Shown here: positions 31,652 to 43,545 of the stretch, one piece after another
Position numbering within the stretch: position 1 is the first letter of the stretch
Layout: the number at the start of each line of letters is the position of its first letter
Assembly (NCBI RefSeq): GCF_030247185.1
Contig: NC_080571.1
Coordinates: forward strand, 111,407,067 to 111,471,066
Direction: 5' to 3'
DNA length: 64,000 bases
From: Malaya genurostris
Taxonomy: Eukaryota; Arthropoda; Insecta; Diptera; Culicidae
Notes under the pieces: generated by a model
What the model was told of the DNA's origin: nothing
Database searches by the model: none
The model's input: only the letters and a program-made list of their open reading frames with translations
Made by a program: the position numbers and the translations under genes

Positions 31652-34600
31652 ATGGAAATCCTGAAGGCAATGATTTCGACTTTGCTCGTTTTTGTTTTTA
31701 TTGGTGACTACTGCATGAGTGTTTCTGTCATCGAAAGAGGTGAACTTCGGCGGACTGTCAATAGCAGTGAAAAGGGATTATCAAACAGCACCACGTCGTT
31801 ATCGAGAAAGAAACGTTTTCTGTTATTTCCCCCTGGTGGCAGTTTGCTAGTAAGTGTTGTTCAGATTCTCAGATCAACAATCTGAAAATATGTTCGATGA
31901 ATAAAGATATCATTTTTCCGTCGCTCTATCATATATTGATTTATGTTTACTTTTTAGTGTCAACTTATGCTTTCGTACGATTTTATACGAATTCACAGGT
32001 AACAGCATCGGCACTGAAAGGTTTATTGTACAAAGCACCAGGTGGAAATGTATTAGTTGCAGAGCTGGACATGTTTCATCCATTACCTGACTATCGGTAT
32101 CGTTTCTCCGCTTTTCGGCTTGGTGAAGTGGCAATGTTGCCAACCGAACCCCCAAAGAAGCCACCCGCAACAACCGGAATGCCCCAAGTGACCAGTCCGA
32201 TTCCAAAAGATCCTAACGAAATCCATGAAGTTTCGCCGGAGGAGCTGAAAGAATATTTAACCAAACATCCTGAAGCATATGTTTCCCCGGGATATAACAA
32301 GGATCGTTCCGACTGGAATCACCGGCTAACGTATCAAGATGTGAAACATCAGATTCTAAGTGACAGGTTCAAACCTAGCAATTACTATAATAATCAATTC
32401 CATCAACCATATAAAAGTAAACTCTGGAACTACGATTCGAATAATCATCTGCAGCGAAACTTTTATCGATCCAAAAGATCACTCGATGAGGGAATGGACA
32501 CTGAATGGGAGGAAGAACTGGACTTCTTCAACATAAGCCACCATCGTGAATGGGAGGGCTACTATCACTACCGAGAGAGGCGCGAACTGTATCACACTTT
32601 GGAAAATGGAATCGAGGACAGGTAAGCTTGAGTGCCTTAAGCACTACAACACATACAATTTACAATCCGTGAACAAAAGCCATAATAACTAGTTTATCGC
32701 ATCGAAATAAAAGCGTTACAATTTTTCTCATTAACGGGTACGAGGCCGAATGATTTATGCTTAGCTTATGACAGTTAATAATGCGGGATATTTTCAAGAG
32801 ATATCTCTGCAATCAGGGATAAGTTCACCGTATAAACCTTAGCGTCTTTTTTTTGCTGTTATTGTCAATTGCAAGTCAATATCATATACATTTTGTGAAG
32901 TGACTATGTAGAAATTCCGGACAAGTGAAGAGCATTTAAACGGTTTCAAAGTGGAAGTTTCAGTGTGGCAGACAAAGAACGCACAGGTGAACCTGAAACT
33001 TTACAACCTTGGAATGCATTGTTGAACGAAGACCAAATCAAAACTTAAGAACAAATGAAGGAGAGCTTAAACGTTAATCTTTAAGCCATTAATCATCGTC
33101 TACACATCATAGAAAAGACTCAAAAGATAAGAAAATGGATTCCTCATGAACAGAATGATATGCAGCTGAAAAAGCGAGAAACGATAAGCAAAGTTTCACT
33201 TTCTTGGCGCGAAAAAACGAGTTTTCTGCATCAAAACTTAACTGTTTCGAAAAAAAAAAACGATATTGTTTATTTGGTGGGATCAGAAAAGTGTCTTGTA
33301 CTACGAACTACTTAAAGCAAAATAAATATGATTAAATGATGAAATTGAACTAAGCATTGCTTGAAAAACGACCAGCATGAGAAAGTCAAATTGCAGCATG
33401 ACAACGATCCCGCACACGCAGTTAAATTGGTGGGAAACGCCATTTTTGAACTCACATTAGAACTTTTGTCCCACACGCCATACTCCCTAGACTTGGCCCC
33501 TTCTTTCTATCATTTGTTTTAACCATAGGCTCACGCACTTGCTGAACAGCATTTTAGAATGTTGATTTGAAATTTAAACAATACACATGCCAAATATGAA
33601 ATGGCCAAATTTTTTTATTTGGTTGATAATTTCTTGGCATTTAACATTTAATATTATTTCGGGCGCCACGACTATTTTTCGCAAATGTCATTCTAGACCA
33701 GAGTTGCCATGTTATTTTTTCAAAAAATGTCTCTGACTCAAAAATTTATCTGGATTTGTCTGGGTCTACTATACAAATTTTGACTGGGCTTTATTTTCAG
33801 CGAGCAAAAAAAAGTCTTACCACCTATCGTATACAAGCCAAAACCGTAAAAGATCTGGTGAGATGTGACAAAATATGGGAAAATTTGCAAAATCTGATCT
33901 GGTTAGTCTGGCGAAACGAGAAAAGTCTGGCATTGCCCAGATTTATCTGGCAACGCTGTTCTAGACGTCCAATTTTCGATCACTTTTTCAAGCATTTGAG
34001 GGTAAATTTCAGCAATGACACGTTGAATATTGGTTTCCAATGCATCAATATAAACCAATGATTTCCCGCAAAAAAAATAATCGAAAGGCGTCATATCAAA
34101 CGAACGCGGAGGCCAATACACTGGTCCATTTCTTGAAATAATATTGTCCATGAAATGTTCTTTCAATAAGTCGATTGTTTCGGCCGCATTATGACAAGTG
34201 GCACCATCCTGTTGAAACCACGTTTTATTCATAACCATACCTTGAAGATTTGGCAACAAAAATTCATTGATCATGATTCTGTATCGATTTTCATTCACGG
34301 GAATGCGTCGTCTTTCCTCATCTTTAAAGGACCAAAGATTTCACCAGCCCATAGACCGCACCAAACAGTACATCTTCTCATTCCTGTCGCTGTTGATGGA
34401 TGCCAACATCCAGAAGAGTGATTGTAGACCCGGTGAACCCGGTTTTACCTTTATTTATAAATAAAAAAAATAGGTATAGAATTCGCTCAAACTTTAGAAA
34501 TTTTTTCCGAGGCCCGGAGGGCCGAATGTCATATACCAATCGATTCAGCTCGACGAACTGAGCAAATGTCCGTGTGTATGTGTGTGTGTATGTGTGTTGT

Positions 34601-37600
34601 CAACTAAAAGGTCGAGATCTCAGAGATGGCTGGACCGATTTTGATCAAACTAGTCGCAAATGAAAGGTCTCCCCGTCACCCTGAACGCTATTGAATGGTT
34701 TTGAGATCGGATGTTTACTTTTTGATTTATACGAAGTTTTATGTCAAAATTTTTTTCGACAGTATCTGTCACACTTGAACTTGAAAATAGAATATATTTT
34801 CAGACTTAAATTCCGCACGGTAACGGTTTCCAGTTGAAAGCAATTCCATAATGATATTGATTTTAACTACTTACAGCAATAAATGCTGGAAGAACATAAC
34901 AGCCATATACCATTCGAATCAGTTCGTCGAGATCAGCAAATGCGTGCGTGACAAATAATTTCACTCAATTTTTTTCGGAGATGACTACAAACTCGATTCT
35001 ACAAACTCAGATTCATATGAAAAGTCGTATGCTCCCAAACAAGGTTCCTGAATTATGTTTGGTTCCGGAACTACAGGATAATAGTGATATGTGAAACGAA
35101 ATTAAAACTGTGTAACTCATTTTTCTCGGAGATGGCTGAACCTATCTAAGATGCAAATGAAATCTAAGAATTATCTAAGATTCAAATGAAAAGTTTTAAG
35201 ATTCTATAAAACATCTTGTTTTTCAGTCAGATCCAACTTCCGGTTTCGGAGATACAGGGTGATTAGTATAAAAATGTCTATTTCACCTAAATTAATCAGG
35301 TTTGTCGGGTTAGCAGATTTGAAGAGTCGATAATCAAAAAAACTTATTTCATTTTTGGTTGTATTCAGTTTTCGTTTCGGAAGGCGCCCAAAAATTTAAT
35401 TCGCACTACGATTCCTCAAAGATGTCTACATTGATTTTCAAACATTTTGAAACAAATGTAAACTATACAGCTACTCAGGTAAATTTGTCTGACTTCGGCT
35501 ACACCGAATTTCGAGTTCCGGTTCCAGTATCGAATCGTTTCTAAGTTTCGATTTGAATGTAGCAAGCCTCGTCTTTTCAATTATATATGATTGAAATTTT
35601 GATTAATAGCGAGCAGTGTCGCAGAATGGTAGTAATAGTAGATAACTAAACGCTATTAAAATAACTGCATGCATACAAAACTTGAATACTAGCTTTGCGA
35701 AAATAAGCTTAATTTCGAAACCCGTTACGCTAGTAGCACGTAGGTATAATTGCATATATTTGGGCTATTGATGTAATTTCGTCAAGATACAATTAAAACT
35801 CGAATCAATGCAAACAGAGACTGGGCTCGCGTGTTCAATGTTGGTTCAATGTTGGTTCACGCGTTCAAAATCATGGCGATTGATTGAAAATATCGATCAT
35901 TAGAAATTTTTGTTACCTTGTTCAACATCGATAGCTCGAACAACCCTCATGGTAATGATCCAAGTAGTTTTTTAACTGGTTTGTTTTCGCATGTTTCTAT
36001 TAACTTGAAGCTTATTTATTCCTAATGGAGTTATTCGAACGAATGTTGACTGGAGAACTTGAGTGTGCAAGTGTACGTAATTTTTTTAAGTTTGTTAATC
36101 TTTCTCACGCAACGTGCTCGTGTCGACGGAAGGCAACGACGCAAATATAAACTTATCTTAACATGCCGGATCACCATTCTTGATAAAAGCGAGGAGAGGA
36201 ACTCACGTTCAACTGCATGGGTAAAAATTAATACAATTTTGGGAGTGTAATGTTTACATATGCGAAATTTTGTCATAATCTATCATAATAATCATAATCA
36301 GGAGGGTCAGACAAGAAGTTCTTCGACAAAAAATTACGTCGACCAATTGCTAAGAAGTTTTTTTTTGTATGGCAGGCGATCTGTGGGTGCGGCAAATTCA
36401 GCAAGTCGTACATTACGACCGGCCCCATTAACGATCAAATGTACAAAGAAGAATACCTCCCAAAAGTACCGGCTGCCCTTTTTTCCAGTGACAATCTGTT
36501 TTGGTCAAGATCCGTCTGAACAGCGGCTGATATAAACATTCTGGGCAATTAAGAAAGGCACGTCCCGATAAACAGGGAAGATCTTTAAAAACGACAAGGA
36601 TTTGAAAAACCTGTTTTAATCCACCTAGTGGTGTAATGATGCCTTTCTCATATCAATCATACCATCATATATAATACTGTGGTATTCTTCAAAATAGTTT
36701 TCTTCGATTCCTAAAAAAAATAACCGGTTTGTTCGACCGTCTACTGATAAAAACTATTAATTGGAGAAGATTTGAGGTCGATTTAGAAAACTTTTTACGG
36801 TTTTTCGCCCTTTTCAGTGATGGTATACAATTTTTAACACACTTTACCTTATATTTCCGGATCCGGAAGTCGAATACAGATGAAATTCAGGAATTACGTA
36901 TGGGACCATAGGACCTGTCATTTGAACCTTTTGAAAATCGGTCGCGCCATCTATGAGAAAAGCTAGAAAACATATTTTCATTTTTTTGCACATTTTACCC
37001 CATAACTCCGGAACCGGAAGTCGGATCTAAACAACATTCAGGAATTTTGTATGGGACTACAAGATCTTTTATTTGAACTCAAGTTTGTGAAAATCGGTTC
37101 AGCCATCTCTGAGAAAAGTTAGTGCACTTATTTTCACATTTTTATGCACATAACATACCCCATAATTCCGAAACCGGAAGTCGGATTCAAATAATATTCA
37201 GGAATTTTGTATGGTACTACAAGACCTTTCATTTGAATCTAAGTTTGTGAAAATCGGTTCTGCCATCTCCGAGAAAAGTTAGTGCGAAAAAATGTTACAT
37301 ACACACATACGCACATACACACACACATACACACACACAGACATTTTGCGTACTCGACGAACTGAGTCGAATGGTATATGACACTCGGCCCTCCGGGCCT
37401 CGGTTCAAAAGTCGGTTTTCACAGTGATTGCATAACCTTTCTATATGAGAAAGGCAAAAAGAGTGAATGAACGTGTGTTTGAAAGAGTATGCGAATGTTG
37501 CATCCGGATTTAATGGGTAGCATTTATCCAAGGAGAGAAAGTTGAATAAACCAACTTTGCCTAAGTATAGCCAATGTGAGTTTATTTAGTCCCTGAGAAT

Positions 37601-38621
37601 TTCACAAATATTCGACTTATAATTAATATTTGGTAATCATTTTTGATAACTACAAGCAATACTAATTTTTATTATTTTCACAGAAAAAGTTCATCTTTTA
37701 CAAGCGTATTTTATTAGGGAACATTTTATCAAAACAAGCATTTTATCCCTGGTTCGAGATTTTTCGCAGGTCCGCTAATTCCTTTCCACGTTTGGAGAAC
37801 TAGACGAATTGTTATTTTGGCATCTTTGGCACTTTTTTCGGGTGGTTGTGCACAATATATTTTTTCTTTTGATTTCCATTTGACGTTATTTTGAAACGTG
37901 ATCCACTACTATGATCAAACTTGCACCAATTGTTGTGTATAGAAGTGTAAATAAATCACTGTCAAAGATCTTGGATCCTCAACACTAGAAGCGTGTTTTA
38001 CATACTATTTACTTTCAGACAATATTATCAATATCGTTTTTTTAATGTTTACCACTATTTAGTGCAACTCAAATTATGTTTTCTTTCATACTTCCGGAGT
38101 TTCTGACTTCAGTAACCGGTAACCATGATAGCCGAAATGTGTTTGTTTGGTTCTTATATTGAGTACTCACTTATATGATTACTCGTAAATCAGTATCAAA
38201 TAAAATTCTAATGGGTGGGAAACAACATATTTCATTATAGAACAAAATCTTTGTCACTTTCTGGTAATCTTTCAAAATTATAGCACTAAAAATCCATCTT
38301 TCTGCTTTCAGATTCGGTATTCCAATAAAATCTTGCATTATGAGGGCTATTTGTGAAACGAAAAATTTACTACCACCTTCGGGGAAATCTATGATTATTG
38401 ACATTGCCCGGATAATGTTCAGGTAGGTAATTTAGTTTTTGCAATCCAATTTGATTTTCAACTTTTCTCCACCTTAATTTAGTGTACCGCTGAAAGAGGA
38501 TCTTGAAGATGATTACAGTGAGGCTATGAGAGACCGAAACGTTGATTGTCAGGTAGTATACAACAACAAATGTCCAATTAGCCTTCTTCAACTAATGTTG
38601 TTTGGAAAATTTGTATCATAG
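31652..38621 (+). CDS. DM4/DM12 family protein, gene 4 (4 exons, 356 aa, 5.7 kb intron)
   Basis: Exons are 31652-31849, 31999-32621, 38312-38422 and 38483-38621. Introns are 149 bp (phase 0), 5690 bp (phase 2) and 60 bp (phase 2). Every junction is GT-AG and the frame stays open to TAG at 38621. Exon 1 has a signal peptide (MEILKAMISTLLVFVFIGDY) and the SRKKRFLLFPPGGSL motif. Exon 2 is long and hydrophilic with a Pro-rich stretch, many Tyr/Asn/His residues and a second basic site RSKRS; it ends with RRELYHTLENGIEDR. Exon 3 completes the hallmark as FGIPIKSCIMRAICE. Exon 4 ends DCQVVYNNKCPISLL. The two halves of the domain meet exactly at the exon 2/3 junction in the same phase as genes 3 and 5, which supports the long intron despite the transposon debris in it. 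The function is unknown. Confidence 0.85.
32930..33600 (+). pseudogene. Degenerate mariner (DD34D-type) transposase in intron of gene 4
   Basis: Scattered over three frames are FKVEVSVWQTKNAQ, NALLNEDQIKT, IWWDQKSVLYYELLK (33270-33320), LQHDNDPAHAVKLV and LSHTPYSLDLAPSFYHLF, followed by AHALAEQHF. These correspond in order to the helix-turn-helix region, the WWD..G..YYELL block and the catalytic HDN and YSPDLAPSDY blocks of mariner transposases. Stops and frameshifts throughout show an old, dead copy. Confidence 0.8.
33600..34440 (-). pseudogene. Mariner-like transposase remnant, DD41D spacing
   Basis: The minus-strand frame 34298-33967 reads VNENRYRIMINEFLLPNLQG, then WFQQDGATCHNAAETIDLL and YWPPRSFDMTPFDYFF. 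Between the second and third catalytic Asp there are 41 residues, the spacing of the rosa-type DD41D group of Tc1/mariner rather than the usual 34. Upstream (34440-34300) TVWCGLWAGEIFGP lies in another frame. Downstream the coding match continues beyond the MITE (MTFAKNSRGAR near 33660-33690). It lies antisense in intron 2 of gene 4 and is inactive. Confidence 0.8.
33699..33958. mobile_element. hAT-like MITE inserted in a mariner transposase
   Basis: The 260 bp element has ends CAGAGTTGCCA and TGGCAACGCTG, inverted repeats with one mismatch. It is flanked by the perfect 8 bp duplication TTCTAGAC (33691-33698 and 33959-33966). Eight-base duplications and CAG-starting termini fit the hAT superfamily. 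It interrupts the C-terminal coding part of the DD41D transposase remnant. Confidence 0.88.
34490..35560 (+). repeat. Mosquito repeat family B, long degenerate copy in intron of gene 4
   Basis: Starts near GAGGCCCGGAGGGCCGAATG, passes a GTGTATGTGTGTGTGTATGT microsatellite at about 34570 and shows repeated phrases AGATGGCTGGACCGATTTTG, AAACTCAGATTCATATG and CCAACTTCCGGTTTCGGAG. No coding capacity. Confidence 0.7.
35561..36600. other. Intron of gene 4, no feature seen
   Basis: AT-rich intronic sequence. The short ORFs on both strands near 36031-36535 overlap each other and carry no motif I recognise. Confidence 0.45.
36606..37457 (-). repeat. Mosquito repeat family B, copy with both termini
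   Basis: One end is AACCTGTTTTAATCCACCTA, then GTGGTGTAATGATGCCTTTC; the other end is CCTTTCTATATGAGAAAGGC. In between are two or three internal units with CCGGAAGTCGGATC, TTTGTATGGGACTACAAGA and GTGAAAATCGGTTC, plus a (CACATA)n microsatellite at about 37300-37340 and GGCCCTCCGGGCCTCGG. This gives a family length of roughly 850 bp. It lies in intron 2 of gene 4. Confidence 0.75.
37458..38311. other. Distal part of intron 2 of gene 4
   Basis: No repeat or gene recognised. The polypyrimidine tract before exon 3 (CCATCTTTCTGCTTTCAG) is the 3' splice site of the 5.7 kb intron. Confidence 0.5.
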
Positions 38622-38819
38622 AAGCGATTCGCCACAGAATTGTTATTCTAATCATTCACAGTACGAAATGATTAATTTCGTTGCTGGTTAGTCATTTAAC
38701 GGAAACCTGTTACAGCGAAAGCCATTTCACCGGAAGCCATTCCACAAAAGGAATAATTTCACCGAACTTATAATTTTGTTAAAATTTCGAGACAAATTTT
38801 AATACCTATATATGTTTCA

Positions 38820-38919
38820 GCCGGCTACGATTTATCATAGTTTACCAATATATTCGTTCGAGAGAGTGGAAAAAGGACTGCTTTTAAATGGTGGCAATAT
38901 CACGTTTCGTTTTGCTAGT
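38820..38919 (+). other. Exon-like segment downstream of gene 4
   Basis: TATATATGTTTCAG precedes about 100 bp of open sequence reading IYSFERVEKGLLLNGGNITF, which meets GTAAGT at 38920. Both splice signals are good and the composition is coding-like. The RVEKGLLLNGG string loosely recalls the basic-site block of DM4/DM12 first exons, but no matching second exon was found before the repeat at 39000. It could be a dead paralogue exon or chance. Confidence 0.25.
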
Positions 38920-38997
38920 AAGTTATTAAAATATATCATCACACAAGACTATAAGGCAAATTTTATATGTGATTTTTGATATAAAGTATCGTATTTT

Positions 38998-39660
38998 TGC
39001 CTTTTTCATATAGAAAGGATATGCAATCACTGTGAAAACCGACTTTTGAACCGAGGCCCGGAGAGAGTGTCATGTATCATTCAATTCAGTTTGCCGATTT
39101 CAAAAAATATCTGTTTGTGCGTATGTAACAAAATCATGCACTTGATTGATGACTGAACTGATTTTAACAAACTTAGATTCATTTGAAAAGGATTATGGTC
39201 CCATAGAACCCTGTTTATTTTTTTCCAGATCAGACCATCGGTTCCGTAATTATAGGGTAAAGTGTGTTAAAAATTACAAATAGTAATTTAGAGCGTCTAT
39301 GTAAAAGAGGAAAAAATTCTTCTAAATCCGGTTCAAAACTGTTTCAATTTGTAGGTTATGATAGTTGCTTACTAAACAAATCTACTTCAGCTATACTGGT
39401 TTCCAGTTCCCGGTTCCGGAAGTACCGAAAAAAGTAAGGTCAAATACTCCAAAACGGAACTCGCTTGATTTTTTCAGAAATGGTAAAACCGTCATTTACG
39501 AACTTAGGCTTAAATGAAAGCATTCATAGCCTCATAAGTTCCGGAACTCAGGGTAAAGTGTGTATAACATTGCAAACCGTCATTCAAAGCGACGATGCAA
39601 AAATCTATTCTTAATTCACCTAGTGGTTTGATAATATTTTTCTCGCACCATTTTTCTAGT
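38998..39660 (+). repeat. Mosquito repeat family B, two adjoining partial units
   Basis: Begins at CCTTTTTCATATAGAAAGG followed by CAATCACTGTGAAAACCGAC and GAGGCCCGGAGAGAG. A second set of family phrases (TTCCGGAAGTACCG, AGAAATGGTAAAACCG) follows. It ends near TTCACCTAGTGGTTTGATAA, a drifted form of the distal terminus. Confidence 0.65.
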
Positions 39661-39814
39661 CGCTTAATTTTTTCGAAAATGGTGTAACCGATTTCAACAA
39701 ACTAAGGCTAACTATTATCGAATCTTTGATCAAGTTTGAAGATTAATTGGTTGTCATTTCTGATGCTGGAGAAATAATGGTATAAGTGACGTTACCGACA
39801 AAACGCGTTGTTAT

Positions 39815-40140
39815 TTTATTGCTCAATTTTCTCAGAGATGGCTGAACAGATTTCAACAAGCCTAGACTCGTTTAAAATTTACTATTGGGTCGTTGATCAA
39901 GTTCAAAGATTAAAAGGTTGTCACTGCTGGTTGCGGAAAAATGATGATATATGTGACGTCACCGAAGCACATTGGGGAAACTTTACTCAATAATTTCATA
40001 GAGATCTTTGTAAATATTTTAGAAGTGGATATTTGTTATGTAAACATTACCGTTGAATCAATAGATGATAATTATAATAGCCGCCAAATTCTCCATCATG
40101 CCCGTTTTGCTCCAATTCCTCATTTTTGGTAACTTTACTT
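39815..40140 (+). repeat. Family B-related unit shared with 58830
   Basis: TTTTCTCAGAGATGGCTGAA and TTTACTATTGGGTCGTTGATCAA parallel TTTTCTCGGAGAAGGCTGAA and TCTACTATTGGATTGTGAATCAA at 58830-58900. Short ORFs here follow the repeat and are not genes. Confidence 0.5.
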
Positions 40141-40454
40141 CGAAGACTGACTGTGAATAAATTGAATTCGACTAATCAAAAGGTACTCCGGACATTTTCG
40201 TAAGTTCTATAAAATAATGACTGTTTATCAGAACAACCGCAAATAATTGTATTCTGTTTTACCCTGAATCTTCTTTCACTGATCGGTGTTAGGGCCAATT
40301 ATGGTAAACCAAGCCAGTTCTATGCCTCACATATAATCCCATAAATTAATTACTGGATAGTTCTCATGATCGCATGAATCTTGCAACAACGTTTTACCCA
40401 AATTTTTCCTCCAATTTAATTTTATGTTGAAATTTTCTTGACAGTTATGAAGCA

Positions 40455-40735
40455 GATTCAATGCGACCTATCAATAAGCTCTCATCCATCGGCTAAAACA
40501 ACTGAATATTTGAGCACTCAAAACATCGAATTGATGGACAACCTCCTGACTTGGCACCTAACGATTTCTATTTGCTACCTTCCGTGAAAAATAAACTTCG
40601 TGAAGAGCAATGCAATACTCCTGAAGAAGCTGATGAAGCTCTCAAAAACCATGTTTTGGGAGTACCTAAAAAAAAGTTGGAAAAATGTTATGAACATTTG
40701 TTCAAGCGTATGTAAAAGTGTACTGATCTTCTAGG
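40455..40735 (+). pseudogene. C-terminal mariner transposase remnant
   Basis: HPSAKTTEYLSTQNIELMD is followed, after a one-base shift, by QPPDLAPNDFYLLPSVKN, KLREEQCNTPEEADEALKN and KKLEKCYEHLFKRM. This is the end of a mariner-type transposase, with the PPDLAPNDF catalytic block in place of PPYSPDLAPNDF. The N-terminal part is absent or unrecognisable. Confidence 0.7.
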
Positions 40736-40739
40736 GAAA

Positions 40740-42975
40740 TATTTTGAAAAACAACAACCACTCTGTGTCTACCACTCTGTCCGCTTTTCTGCAAGTACTT
40801 CGGTCTTATGTTATATAGTTAAACTTGAACAAAGTTCAGTACAAAAAGGGAATTTGGGGTAAAATGGTATGTTTTCGTGCGGTCCGTTCTTAAATACGTG
40901 AAATCGATTTACAAAAAAAATAAATGTTTTGTTGTCAGCTGTTTTTATCCAACCCCTGTTTTAACCATGTAAGAGTCGTTCGCACGGTTGTATAAGAGAG
41001 TAATTACAATGAATATTTTACAGTACACTGAAACCTCAATTTACGCGCAGAGCCGGGAGTGCGTAAATTAAATTTCGCGTGAAATAAATAAAACATTGCG
41101 TGATTTCAAATTCTCCGCGTAAAAAAAGTTTTTTTCAAATTTCATTTAATTTTAGTGTAAATAACATGAACAATCATTGCCCCCTTTTTATTTATAGCTG
41201 TTCCAGGTAGGTTCCCAGTCGTTCAAGAACTTCGGTGAAAACAGGTCTTAAGATCTACTCGAGCATTCAGCAGTTTATGTACACGGAGAACCCTTCGATC
41301 ATAAAATTGCGATATCGCTGTTTTTGATTTTTGCGATAGTTGATTTAACTAATTTCTTTTTGATTCAACCAATATGGTTTTTGATTTGCATATATTCAAG
41401 TAGAATATGTTGTTTTGCATGCTGTCAAATGCCGGAGACAGTTGAAAGCAAAACAATAATCGCAATGCAAAATCAACAACTTTTTTAGTTGAAATCTGTT
41501 CGCGTCGCTTCAAAATGTCAATGAAAACAGCATCGATGATTAAAGCGTTTGGTGAAATTTTGTCCATTCGATTTGAGAAATTTATGATTCCATAACAAGT
41601 GTTTATCTAACAGCGGTGGGTTGATAAAGTTAACCTTGTTTAAGATGAAAAAGATTCGGTGATAAATTAGAAAATGTTAATGAATGATCATCTCGTAATC
41701 TTTCAGGTATGCGCAAAAATGTTATGCTTCAAATTCTATCATTGATTTACTTCCAGCTGTTTGATACCGATGATGATGTTCATGCATTAGCAATAAAAAA
41801 CTTTTTGACATGAATTTAATTTATAAAAGTAACAGGAGCGAATGGTTTCAAACAAACAGAACGCGCTGCGATTGAATAGCGCGTTTGCCGTCGCAAAATT
41901 CCAATTCCCAGCGGTTGATGCATACAAGCTCATATAAATTGACTAAAATGATCAGTGCATAACTTTAGTTCAACCGTTTGAATGCATCATCTTTCAATAC
42001 TCATTTTAGGTAAATTTAATAATTTCGCTAATTTACTCGCCCCTCCGGGCACTTTTGCTGATTAAAAACGTTTTTCTACATCAATCATTTCCGATCGAAT
42101 CAGAGTTGATTCAACTATTTGCAATGTATAAAACAAATAAAACCGATTTATTTTTCAACTAACAGAATTTTGTTTCAATAACAACACCAGTTATTTCAAC
42201 TAAAATATTTGTTGAAATTGAAAGGTATGTGTCCTCACTAATTGACAGCATTTTTTTTTTTCAAACAGTTAAATTAGTTGTTTCAACCACCGTTTATGCT
42301 AATCGAAAAACAAAAATGACAGTTTAGTTAAAACAACAATCGATTAGTTGTACCAAATTTTAACCAATCGAATTCAGAAAATCAACTAATATTCTGGTTG
42401 AAATGGGATCGCGGGTGGTTCCGTGTATAATTTTTAAATGCTCTTCATAGTCGTAGAGCTACAACTCCAAGTAGTTTTTCCATGGCCAAAAGCAATCACA
42501 ATTGTCCTATTGATCGCATGTATCATCACGAATAATATGGACCGAGAACGAAAAGTTAGTTAATCCACTTTGTTACACTGGTAAATCTTAAGGCCTGAAC
42601 TTCAGGTAGATTCTAGATGGAGCATCGGTTACATTGGTAGACCTTAAGGCCTTTTCCGAGGAAATTTTGGATATGTAAGTTCTGCTACAAATCTATGTGT
42701 GACTATTTTCTGTGAATAGTACTACGAGTACATATCGCACTCAATAGTCATATAAAAGTGTTTATATGCAATATTTGCTTTCCAGATTTAGATGCCCACG
42801 ATTTTATTTAGATTCTTTGAAACTAAAAAATTCAATAATGTACATTTGAAAATACTCAATTCACTGAAGCATGTTAGATTGTTTCGTATGTGTATATAAA
42901 TTGAGATTTCCTTCATTATGCAGAAACCTTTTTTTTTCATTCGAGTGTTCGGGTTCTGCACGTAATAATCCACAC
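40740..42975. other. No gene; MITE-like debris
   Basis: Near 41033 CACTGAAACCTCAATTTACG resembles one end of a known style of mosquito Tc1-type MITE, but the matching right end was not found. Between about 41330 and 42420 the phrases TTGATTCAACCAAT, ACTAATTTC, GTTGTTTCAACC and GGTTGAAATGGGATCGC recur in both senses, suggesting an old TIR element with ends near GCGAT and ATCGC. No coding feature. Confidence 0.4.
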
Positions 42976-43319
42976 GCGCTTGGCTCCAAGTGAAGCCCCG
43001 GTATTTACCGTGAAATACTAACCGATCCTAGTGTAAACACTCATAAATCGGAAGATAAGTTTCCGATCTTCAGCTGTTGACTGAAATCAGAAACAAAAGT
43101 AGTGTAAAGGCTCTAATAATAGAGTTTAAATACGATATAGCTCTCAGTATCAGATCAAACCGCCATCATAATCATGTTGAGTGATAACCAACACTAGCGT
43201 ACATTATAACCCGAGTGAAAGTGAATACAAAACAAGTGTTTTGGTTGTGCTAAAGTCAGACATGTCGCCTATTGGAAACAACAGTATCTCCACAAGAAAT
43301 TAGGCCAGACCGTATTATC

Positions 43320-43545
43320 CCCGTCCAATGCGATGCTTCTAGTGCTTTGCTTTTGGTCACGTCGGTAAAAACTGTAACAGAGATAAGCTATGCGCAAACT
43401 GCGGAGACAAAGAGCACGGAGAACAATGTGACAAAAATCCTAAATGTGTGAATTGCGGAGAGCCGCACTCTGCGCTCGATCGAAGATGCCGAATCTTTAA
43501 CAAAGAGGTGGAGATAGTGACTATTAAAAGTAGACCGTGATATCA
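43320..43545 (+). pseudogene. gag-like ORF1 fragment with three zinc knuckles
   Basis: The frame reads CF*CFAFGHVGKNC, CANCGDKEHGEQC and CVNCGEPHSALDRRC, ending KSRP and a stop. These are two CCHC knuckles and a variant third, the nucleic acid-binding tail of I/Jockey ORF1 proteins. A TAG occupies the third position of the first knuckle. The N-terminal part of ORF1 is not recognisable. Confidence 0.75.
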
